Below, in pieces: positions 1-6,384 of a DNA stretch of 9,313 nt. The stretch's first letter is position 1. Each line of letters opens with the position of its first letter. The notes below the pieces were generated by a model, which worked only from the letters and a program-made list of their open reading frames with translations, ran no database searches and had not been told where the DNA came from. This stretch comes from Adhaeribacter sp. (GTDB lineage Bacteria; Bacteroidota; Bacteroidia; Cytophagales; Hymenobacteraceae): the NCBI GenBank assembly GCA_028288395.1, contig JAQBNV010000331.1, positions 1 to 9,313 on the forward strand, in the 5' to 3' direction. The translations under genes were made by a program, and so were the position numbers.

Positions 1-16
1 AGCTGGCTTTTTTTAT
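1..16. terminator. Possible half of a bidirectional terminator past the SusD-like gene
   Basis: AGCTGGC followed by a run of seven T lies at the very edge. Read on the minus strand, just after the SusD-like stop, it is an A-run then GCCAGCT, which is how one side of a bidirectional A-tract/stem/T-tract terminator looks. The other stem arm would be outside the window, so this cannot be confirmed. Confidence 0.22.
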
Positions 17-31
17 TTTACTTATTACTAT

Positions 32-1654
32 TTATTTCCAACCGGGATTTTGTTGTTCTGCTAATATCGGATTAGAACTTACTTCCGTAGACGGAAATGG
101 CCACACAAACTTGAAGTTGTCATAAGGAATGGCGGCAACCCCCAGAATGGCCGGCCTTACTATACCGCTGGCTGCATTATAATCAGCGGTGGTAACGGCA
201 GTTTTAGGTCCTACTTTCTGCGGAATGCCTTTGTAAGAAAATTTTCCTTCAACGGCTAACCTATGAATATCGGCCCAACGGCGGCCTTCGGCCAAAAATT
301 CTATCCGGCGCTCATTTACAATAGCCTGGATAAAAGCATCATTACTTACCATACTGGCGATTGAGTAGGCGTCGGTAGATCTGCTTCTTACGGCATTTAA
401 TAAATCCAATGCACGGAGATTTAAAGGGGAAGTACGGGCAAGCGCTTCCGACATGTTCAGTAAAACTTCGGCGTACCGGATTATGGGCGTATTATCGGTC
501 AGGGTAGCGACATCTTTATACTTAGTAGTATAATAAAAACCTGTTCCTGAACCCAACGCAGTTAAAAGGGTTCTGCGTTTATCGGTAGCCGGCCAGAAAG
601 TAGCATTATAAATAATAGGACTGATAGCCACCAGAAAACGACCATTCGGGGCATACATAGACGGCAAGGCGCCATTCACACCGGGCGTGTCGCCGGTAGC
701 GTTATCGATTGAGAAAACAGACTCGGTGTTACCTTTGTTGCCGGCCGTTGTAAAAGGTCCATCTGGCGAAGCGGTTAAGGTATAACCACCAATGGGACTA
801 ACAAAAGGAGCCGCTGCGGGCACCAACTTGTTTCCTTCCGTGATTACGCCCTGGTAATCTTTTTTGTGTAGCAGCACCCGGGTTTTCAGCGCAACAACCG
901 CGCCTTTGGTAGCCCGCGTTAATTTTAAGGATGCATTGGCTCGTGTAGCCGGCAGGCTTGTCTCCGCGGTATTCAGATCTTCCAGTATTTTATCGTAACA
1001 TTCTTTAACGGTGTTACGGCCCTGCGCCTTGGCTTCATCTACGCGGGCTCCCGTGTTGATGGAGGTGGTGCGGTAAGGGACGCCCGGATGAGAGGCATCA
1101 GCCGTGTGATCATACGGCCGGGCAAAATGAATCAGTAATTCATGGTGCGCCAAAGCTCTTAAGAAGAGCAACTCGCTCTGATATACTTTTAACTGAACAT
1201 CGGTAATAATCTTGCTGGTACCAGCAGCCGGTAACGCTTCCAGAACCACATTGGCCCGGTTAATTAAAGCATAAAGGTTTTCCCACATGTGCTGGTTATT
1301 CGCCGTTGCCGGGCTGTACTGGCTTTCGTAGGTAAGGGCAAAAAAGGCCTCATGGTTAAACATGTCCTCTCCCCGTACATCCCCCTGTTCTACCGAGGCG
1401 GCGCCAAAAGGATACCCGCGGTTATTTACAAAGCTACCCAGGTAAAATCCGCTTTGCGCGGCGTCATATACCCCGGCGACTGCTAATTCTACGCGGGCGG
1501 CATTTTCAAAGGCCGCCAGTTCGGTAATCCGGTCAACGGGGGTTAGTTCCAGTACTTCTTTATCGCAGGACGTAGCCAGTAATAAGGCGAAGGTCAGGGC
1601 TGGTATGGTAACCGCCATTTTGGCTTTACCTTTTAAAATATCTATGTTTTTCAT
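32..1654 (-). CDS. SusD/RagB-family outer-membrane nutrient-binding lipoprotein
   Basis: This 540-residue protein is the surface lipoprotein partner of the SusC-like transporter just upstream. In this family SusD forms the lid over the SusC barrel and captures ligand at the cell surface. Visible: a basic N-terminus, a hydrophobic segment (about 14-27) and a lipobox LATSC, so Cys30 should be the lipidated first mature residue. The acidic/lysine run DKE directly after it resembles the Bacteroidota signal for surface exposure. Helical TPR-like segments typical of SusD follow at about 124-141, 157-180 and 390-407. The family signature ERRIEFLAEGRRW is at 448-460 and the usual C-terminal ending QQNPGWK is intact. 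The first ATG is 13 bp from the susC-like stop, so the two are almost certainly one operon. A second Met at residue 13 could also start a shorter signal peptide. The substrate cannot be told from sequence, and no glycosidase, protease or sulfatase gene is in the window. Family assignment is very secure. Confidence 0.95.
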   Translation of the reverse strand: MKNIDILKGKAKMAVTIPALTFALLLATSCDKEVLELTPVDRITELAAFENAARVELAVAGVYDAAQSGFYLGSFVNNRGYPFGAASVEQGDVRGEDMFNHEAFFALTYESQYSPATANNQHMWENLYALINRANVVLEALPAAGTSKIITDVQLKVYQSELLFLRALAHHELLIHFARPYDHTADASHPGVPYRTTSINTGARVDEAKAQGRNTVKECYDKILEDLNTAETSLPATRANASLKLTRATKGAVVALKTRVLLHKKDYQGVITEGNKLVPAAAPFVSPIGGYTLTASPDGPFTTAGNKGNTESVFSIDNATGDTPGVNGALPSMYAPNGRFLVAISPIIYNATFWPATDKRRTLLTALGSGTGFYYTTKYKDVATLTDNTPIIRYAEVLLNMSEALARTSPLNLRALDLLNAVRSRSTDAYSIASMVSNDAFIQAIVNERRIEFLAEGRRWADIHRLAVEGKFSYKGIPQKVGPKTAVTTADYNAASGIVRPAILGVAAIPYDNFKFVWPFPSTEVSSNPILAEQQNPGWK

Positions 1655-1667
1655 CTCTAAATCGTAA

Positions 1668-4600
1668 TTAAAAGCCTAAGTTTAAGCCAAAGGTTACCAC
1701 ACTCTGCTGCGGGTTTGAGTTATAATCTACCCCAATACCAGTATAATTTTCCGGATCCAGACCTGTATAGTTCGTCAGCGTCCAGATGTTTTGGGCCTGG
1801 GCAAAAACGCGTAAACGGTTAATATTGGCGCGGTTGGTAAGGGCAGTGGGTAAGGTATACCCCAGGGTAATATTATTCAATTTAAGGAAGCTGCCATTTT
1901 CGGTAAAGCGGCTGGAAGCCTCACTTTCTAAATTGGTGAAGGAATTCCGGTTGGTGAAAAGCTTTGGCGTTACACCATCTCCCGGATTCTCGGGGCTTTG
2001 CCATCTGCCTAATATTTCGGAGCTGTTGTTCTCAAATAATGAGGTCATTAAGTCTGCCCGGGTGCGGTTGTAAATTTTATTGCCGCCGGAAAAACGGAAA
2101 AATATATTCAGGTCAAAATTCTGGTAGCTGAAAGTATTATCAAATCCGCCAAACCAGCTAGGTAAACTACTACCCAGAATAACTTTGTCGGCTGATGGTG
2201 ACAAGGAAGAAGCAGCGCCCAGAGCCGCCGGATTTTCCGGGTCGTAACCTACGTAAGTGCTGTTGTTGATATTGCCCTGAATCAGGCTGCCATCTTTCTT
2301 CTTATATAAAGGATTACCATTAGCCGGATTTACACCTTCGTATTGGTAGCCATAAATAGCATTAACCGGTTCGCCTACGCGCATTATGGTATAAATACCG
2401 GAGGTGGTGGTCAGGAAAATGTCCTGGTTATCTACCAAGCCGGTAACTTCATTGTGCTGGGTCGAGAAGTTTAAGTTAGTATTCCATTTAAATCTATCGC
2501 TGTTCAATACAGCGCCACTTAAGGTAAATTCTAAACCGTTGTTAGATACGCCGCCGATGTTGCGGTAAATCAGGTTGCTGGGAACGCCTAACGATGGAGG
2601 CGTTGGCGCGCCTAATACGATATTGTCGTTATCTTTTTTCCAGTAAGCAAATTCGAAGTTAAACCGGCCGTCCAGTATGCCCATGTCCACGCCTACGTCA
2701 AAAGATTTTTGCGTTTCCCACTGCAAAATAGGGTTACCCGTGTTGCTGAAACCGATACCTGCCTGAGAACCATATTGGGCCGGACCGTAAGAACCTAAAT
2801 AAGGATAGTTGCCACCTACAATATTGCTGTTACCTACTTCGCCGTAGCTGCCTCTTATCCGTAAATCGCTTACGTATCTGTTCACCGCTACTAAACCTTT
2901 AAAGAATTCTTCTTCGGAAATCCGGTAAGCGGCCGATACACCCGGGAAATATCCCCACCGGTTTTCCGGAGAAAGTTTAGACAAACCATCGGCCCGGATG
3001 GAGGAACCGATATAATATTTATTTTTAAAGTTATAGTTAACGCGGGCCAGGTACGACGATAAACCGTTTTCTTCCAGGTCGCCGTAAATATTTTGCGTTG
3101 TAATGGTATTGCTGATAATATTTTCTTTGTACAACCGGTCCGAAATACCGGAACCGGATGCCTGGAAGTAAGAAGTTTTGTACTTGGTATATTCGGCTAC
3201 TACCGTCGCATCAATGTTGTGGCTGTTGTTGATGCTTTTGTTATAAGATAAAATATTCTGCCAATTCCAGCGGGAGGTAGGAGAATATATTTGGTTCAGA
3301 ATACCGTTGGCATTTTGTCCGTCGCCATGGCGCGGATCTAAAAACTGAAAATCATCGGTAAAGCTTAAATCAATACCACCTAAGGTCTGAAATTTCAAAT
3401 TATCAATCAGTTTGAAATCCAGAAAAGTGTTGCCGATTATCCGGTGCGTGGTAGCTTTCCGTACATTGTTTTCCAGACCGAAAACCACATTGGGAATATT
3501 ATTGGCAATGGTAGTTAAATTAGAACCGCGGCCTAAAGTTCTGGGGTTTAAATCATCCAGGTTATAGCCGGTAGGGTCATTTGCATCATAAACCGGTACG
3601 TTGGGCAACATGCGGATAACAGAGAAGGTATTTCCGGATAATGAGTTGGCATCGGTTAAAGTACCATTGTTTTCCTGGCGGGATAAGCCGGCCTGTATAC
3701 CAAAGTTTAACCATTTGGTTACTTTCTGGTCCAGGTTAGAACGGAGCGTATAACGTTTCAGATCATTAGCTACAGCTATGCCTTCCTGGTCGGTATAACC
3801 CAGCGAAACATAATATTTTGTGTTTTCGGTACCAGCGGTGGCCGAGAAACTGTGGTTCTGCTGAAATCCGGTTCGGTAAACATAATCATTCCAGTCGGTA
3901 TCGGCGGTACCTAATACGGCCGGAAGGGGCGAAGTAGGATTGGCATTTTTGGACATTTCGTTTTTAATCTCCACAAATTCGGCGGCATTAAGCAAGTCGT
4001 GCAGTTTGGATGGTTTTGACCAGCCCGCGTAGGTATCGTAGTTGAATTTTACTTGTCCGCTTTTGCCTCTTTTGGTGGTAATTAATATTACGCCATTAGA
4101 AGCCCGCGAACCGTAAATAGCGGTAGCCGCACCATCTTTCAGAATTTCGAAAGATTCGATGTCATTCGGATTGATGTCGGCCAGTACGTTTGCAGGCGTG
4201 TAAGTGCCAAAATTACCCGTAAAGGAAGGCACGCCATCAATCACAATCAGGGGCGAACTGTTGCCGCCGGCCGCCGTACTGATAGAGTTAACCCCTCTGA
4301 TACGGATATTAGGCGGAGAACCCAGAATACCGGAAGCGGTTTGTACCTGCACGCCGGAAGCCCGGCCGGCTAATTGCTGATCGAAACTGGGAGTAGCCAG
4401 ATTAGCAATTTCGGAGCCTTTAACCTGAGAGATAGAACCGGTAACATCGCGTTTTTGCTGCGTACCGTAACCTACTACCACCACTTCGTTTAATTGCGTA
4501 GCATCTACCGATAATACCACGTTGATAGATGAGCTATTGCCGACGGCACGCTCCAGAGTGGTATACCCGATAAAGCTAAAAACCAATGTATTGGCATCAT

Positions 4601-4799
4601 TGGGTAGGGATAAGGAATAATTGCCATTTACATCAGTGGCCGTGCCCACCTGGGTTCCTTTAGCCAAAACTGTTACGCCCGGCAGGCCCATATTGCTGTT
4701 TCCATCGGTTACTTTTCCCGATATGGTCCTGTTCTGGGCCAAAGCTTCCTGAAAAAGCATAGTCACCAGGAAAAGACTCAGTAGTAAGAGTTTTTTCAT
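1668..4799 (-). CDS. SusC/RagA-family TonB-dependent outer-membrane transporter
   Basis: This 1043-residue outer-membrane beta-barrel imports a substrate using TonB/proton-motive force, working with the SusD-like lipoprotein encoded 13 bp downstream. In order: signal peptide 1-21, with likely cleavage after ALA; a carboxypeptidase-D-like regulatory beta-sandwich (about 25-100; GKVTD, GLPGVTV, FIGYT) typical of SusC proteins; the family signature LNEVVVVGYGTQ (103-114); a plug domain including the highly conserved stretch NPNDIESFEILKDGAATAIYG and following residues (about 210-245); then a long barrel ending in an aromatic residue (NLGF), as expected for outer-membrane assembly. There is no extra STN domain at the N-terminus, so direct anti-sigma signalling is not suggested. 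Length is normal for the family and no frameshift is seen. The start is fixed by the signal peptide. Its ATG abuts a five-copy CAAA repeat, which is unusual. Substrate (glycan, peptide or other) is unknown. Confidence 0.96.
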   Translation of the reverse strand: MKKLLLLSLFLVTMLFQEALAQNRTISGKVTDGNSNMGLPGVTVLAKGTQVGTATDVNGNYSLSLPNDANTLVFSFIGYTTLERAVGNSSSINVVLSVDATQLNEVVVVGYGTQQKRDVTGSISQVKGSEIANLATPSFDQQLAGRASGVQVQTASGILGSPPNIRIRGVNSISTAAGGNSSPLIVIDGVPSFTGNFGTYTPANVLADINPNDIESFEILKDGAATAIYGSRASNGVILITTKRGKSGQVKFNYDTYAGWSKPSKLHDLLNAAEFVEIKNEMSKNANPTSPLPAVLGTADTDWNDYVYRTGFQQNHSFSATAGTENTKYYVSLGYTDQEGIAVANDLKRYTLRSNLDQKVTKWLNFGIQAGLSRQENNGTLTDANSLSGNTFSVIRMLPNVPVYDANDPTGYNLDDLNPRTLGRGSNLTTIANNIPNVVFGLENNVRKATTHRIIGNTFLDFKLIDNLKFQTLGGIDLSFTDDFQFLDPRHGDGQNANGILNQIYSPTSRWNWQNILSYNKSINNSHNIDATVVAEYTKYKTSYFQASGSGISDRLYKENIISNTITTQNIYGDLEENGLSSYLARVNYNFKNKYYIGSSIRADGLSKLSPENRWGYFPGVSAAYRISEEEFFKGLVAVNRYVSDLRIRGSYGEVGNSNIVGGNYPYLGSYGPAQYGSQAGIGFSNTGNPILQWETQKSFDVGVDMGILDGRFNFEFAYWKKDNDNIVLGAPTPPSLGVPSNLIYRNIGGVSNNGLEFTLSGAVLNSDRFKWNTNLNFSTQHNEVTGLVDNQDIFLTTTSGIYTIMRVGEPVNAIYGYQYEGVNPANGNPLYKKKDGSLIQGNINNSTYVGYDPENPAALGAASSLSPSADKVILGSSLPSWFGGFDNTFSYQNFDLNIFFRFSGGNKIYNRTRADLMTSLFENNSSEILGRWQSPENPGDGVTPKLFTNRNSFTNLESEASSRFTENGSFLKLNNITLGYTLPTALTNRANINRLRVFAQAQNIWTLTNYTGLDPENYTGIGVDYNSNPQQSVVTFGLNLGF

Positions 4800-4818
4800 T
4801 TGTTTGTTTGTTTGTTTG
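4799..4818 (-). repeat. Tetranucleotide microsatellite (CAAA)5 abutting the susC-like start codon
   Basis: On the minus strand five uninterrupted CAAA units run directly into the start codon; the last A of the array is the A of the ATG. This is seen directly. A change in copy number would alter leader length and composition in 4-bp steps without shifting the reading frame, since the array lies outside the coding sequence apart from that one base. Whether it varies in length is unknown. An A-rich leader also fits known preferences of Bacteroidota translation starts, so it may simply be a good initiation context. Confidence 0.8.
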
Positions 4819-4843
4819 TGTTATTAAAAGTATAGCGATTTTG

Positions 4844-4875
4844 CAATTTTACGGAAGAACAAACTAATAACCAAA
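4844..4875 (-). promoter_or_regulatory. Candidate promoter for the susC-susD-like operon
   Basis: Reading the minus strand, TTTG at 4875-4872 is followed after 20 bases by TAAAATTG at 4851-4844. This matches the Bacteroidota sigma consensus (TTTG, about 19-21 bases, TAnnTTTG) with one mismatch in the -7 element. It would start transcription near 4837 and give a leader of roughly 38 nt that includes the CAAA repeat. Pattern match by eye only; no experimental support. Confidence 0.35.
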
Positions 4876-4984
4876 TGTTTGCCTTTCATTCGCTGAAAAT
4901 AAATGTTTGAATTATTAAATTTTTTATAACTTTAATAAAACCAGTCTGAGGACAAAATATTTAAGATTTGAGGTTCATAATACC

Positions 4985-5002
4985 AAAGAATTTAAAGAAT
5001 TT
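4985..5002. repeat. Two-copy 9-bp direct repeat AAAGAATTT
   Basis: AAAGAATTT occurs twice head to tail within the 300-bp gap between prfB and the susC-like gene. It may be no more than low-complexity AT-rich sequence. No gene was found in this gap on either strand; the only ATG-initiated frames are about a dozen codons or fewer. Confidence 0.5.
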
Positions 5003-5027
5003 AAAACAATAAGGTATATAATAGGCT

Positions 5028-5067
5028 ATAGGCCATAAAAATTGCAATTGCAACCCTTATGGCCTAT
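5028..5067 (-). terminator. Nested inverted repeat downstream of prfB, possible terminator
   Basis: A perfect 11-bp inverted repeat (ATAGGCCATAA at 5028-5038, TTATGGCCTAT at 5057-5067) encloses an 18-base loop. That loop itself contains the perfect 12-bp palindrome TTGCAATTGCAA (5042-5053). It starts 33 bases after the prfB stop codon. In transcription direction the stem is not followed by a clean T-run, so it is not a textbook intrinsic terminator. It could be a terminator, a 3'-end stabilising hairpin or a protein-binding operator. The structure is certain at sequence level, the function is not. Confidence 0.45.
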
Positions 5068-5099
5068 TGGTAAAGTGCTAATAATTAAAAGGTATATGA

Positions 5100-6177
5100 T
5101 TATTGTTGCATAAGAAAAGTCTTGATATAATCATCAATATCCCCATCCAGTACATTTTGTACATCGGAGCGCTCTAAACCGGTACGAAGGTCTTTTACCA
5201 GTTTATAAGGGTGCAACACGTAATTCCGGATTTGAGAACCAAAGTCGATGCGTTTTTTAGTGCTTTCTACTTTGTCGCGTTCTTCGTTTCGCTTATCTAT
5301 TTCTATCTGGTACAGGCGCGAGCGTAGCATGTTTATGGCGTGCTCTTTGTTCATGAGCTGCGAGCGTTCTATCTGGCATTCAATTACAATACCCGATGGC
5401 TTATGTTTGAGGCGTACAGCGGTTTCTACCTTATTCACGTTTTGTCCACCAGCTCCGCCCGAACGGAAGGTGTCCCATTCAATATCGGCCAGGTTTATTT
5501 CAATATTAATGGTTTCGTCTACCAGGGGATAAACAAATACCGAGGCAAAAGAGGTATGCCGCCGGCCGCCGGAATCGAAGGGCGAAATGCGCACCAACCG
5601 GTGTACCCCAATTTCTGATTTAAGGTAACCGTAAGCAAAGTCGCCGTTTATTTCCAGCGTAGCTGATTTAATACCGGCTCCTTCGCCGGCCTGATAATTT
5701 AGCTGCCTTACGGTGTACTTCTGCTTTTCGGCCCACATGATGTACATGCGCATGAGCATTTCGGCCCAATCCTGGCTTTCGGTACCACCTGCCCCCGGGT
5801 TAATTTCCAGTACCGCGCTTAATTGGTCTTCTTCGTTGCTGAGCATCCGTTTAAATTCCAGTTGCTCCATGGCAGTTTCCGTTTTAATGTACTCTTTTTG
5901 AATATCTTCTTCTGAAACGTCGCCTTCTTTGTGGAAGTCATACAACACCTCAAATTCTGATACCGCATTTTCTACGGCTTCGTACTGGTCGGTCCAAATT
6001 TTAGTAGCCTTGATCTCTTTTAGCAGAACCTCCGCTTTTTTAGGATCATCCCAGAAACCAGGAGCCGTGGTAATTTTTTCTTTTTCGCTTATTTCTTCTT
6101 TTTTGGCATCGTAGTCAAAGATACCTCCTCAAAGCCTCAGTGCGGCTTTTTAAATCTTTTACTTGCTCGTAAGTCAT
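5100..6177 (-). CDS. prfB: Peptide chain release factor 2 (RF2) with programmed +1 frameshift
   Basis: RF2 recognises UGA and UAA stop codons on the ribosome and triggers peptide release. The gene is in two frames. The zero frame runs from ATG 6177-6175 ([20 protein letters not shown]) to an in-frame TGA at 6117-6115. A +1 slip on CTT (6120-6118) lets reading resume at GAC (6116-6114) and continue to the stop at 5100. The joined product is 358 residues, close to the usual RF2 length of about 365. Seen in the product: an N-terminal helical domain, the RF2 stop-recognition tripeptide SPF (about 198-200) and the catalytic GGQ loop (about 243-245, context [14 protein letters not shown]). The canonical C-terminal ending around [14 protein letters not shown] is intact. 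A GTG at 5948 begins the long +1-frame segment but is not the true start, because conserved RF2 sequence continues upstream of it. Frameshifting makes RF2 synthesis respond inversely to RF2 level. Confidence 0.97.
6114..6129 (-). promoter_or_regulatory. prfB programmed frameshift site with internal Shine-Dalgarno-like stimulator
   Basis: The minus strand reads AGG AGG TAT CTT TGA C. An anti-Shine-Dalgarno-pairing hexamer AGGAGG (6129-6124) is followed by a three-base spacer, the slippery CTT, the TGA stop and then C. This is the classical RF2 autoregulatory arrangement (AGGGGG-type in E. coli), with the hexamer exactly three bases before the CTT. When RF2 is scarce the ribosome pauses at TGA and slips +1. 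The TGA is codon 21, compared with codon 26 in E. coli. Confidence 0.95.
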
Positions 6178-6182
6178 GTTTA

Positions 6183-6259
6183 AGTATTTAGTTGTTAGTA
6201 TTTAGTTGTTAGTATTTAGTTGTTAGTGTTTAGTCTTAAGTATTTAGTTATTAGTCTTA
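6183..6259. repeat. Heptanucleotide tandem repeat block A (AGTNNTT-type)
   Basis: Three perfect tandem copies of the 14-mer AGTATTTAGTTGTT (6183-6196, 6197-6210, 6211-6224) are followed by degenerate copies (6225-6237, 6239-6252, 6253-6259). Each 14-mer is two related heptamers, AGTATTT and AGTTGTT, so the true period is 7 bases with core AGTNNTT. The block ends five bases from the prfB ATG and therefore forms most of its leader if transcribed through. No coding frame is present. It resembles the short tandemly repeated heptamers described in cyanobacteria, but that is analogy, not identification. Confidence 0.85.
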
Positions 6260-6277
6260 CAGATAAATGGATAATTA

Positions 6278-6298
6278 TTCACTGTTCACTGATAACTG
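6278..6298. repeat. Heptanucleotide tandem repeat block B (TTCACTG-type)
   Basis: Three consecutive heptamers, TTCACTG, TTCACTG and ATAACTG, lie between block A and the large hairpin. They share the 3' core ACTG and keep the 7-base period of the neighbouring repeats, although the sequence is different. The match is short, so taken alone it is only moderately convincing; its position in a heptad-phased region strengthens it. Confidence 0.6.
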
Positions 6299-6302
6299 TA
6301 AA

Positions 6303-6374
6303 AAGTAAAAGTTGTAAGCAGTAAGCCCGGATGCTACTACCATTCCGGGACTTATTACTTACAACTTTTTACTT
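6303..6374. repeat. Long imperfect inverted repeat between ilvE and prfB
   Basis: The left arm 6303-6333 and right arm 6341-6374 are near-perfect reverse complements (three single-base indels and two mismatches, one of which can wobble-pair in RNA) around a 7-base loop CTACTAC. Both arms are themselves made of heptamers: AGTAAAA, GTTGTAA, GCAGTAA on the left, TTATTAC, TTACAAC, TTTTTAC on the right. It begins 10 bases past the ilvE stop codon. In ilvE transcription direction the descending arm ends in a T-rich stretch, so it could terminate ilvE or protect its 3' end. Equally it could be a dispersed repeat element (MITE- or REP-like) inserted in the gap. Confidence 0.75.
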
Positions 6375-6384
6375 AAATATTAGT

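Noticed and set aside
1289..2073. Plus-strand open frames of 65 and 95 codons inside the SusD- and SusC-like genes
   Set aside because: Antisense shadows of secure genes with no family resemblance.
5100..5948. prfB as a 282-residue protein starting at GTG 5948
   Set aside because: It would remove much of the N-terminal domain; conserved RF2 sequence and the frameshift site continue upstream to ATG 6177.
5248..6114. Several plus-strand open frames of 61-94 codons opposite prfB
   Set aside because: They lie entirely antisense to conserved RF2 sequence, overlap each other and show no recognisable domain or signal; they are frame shadows.
6183..6259. Heptamer array as a CRISPR array
   Set aside because: The units are contiguous 7/14-base tandems with no spacers and there are no cas genes nearby.
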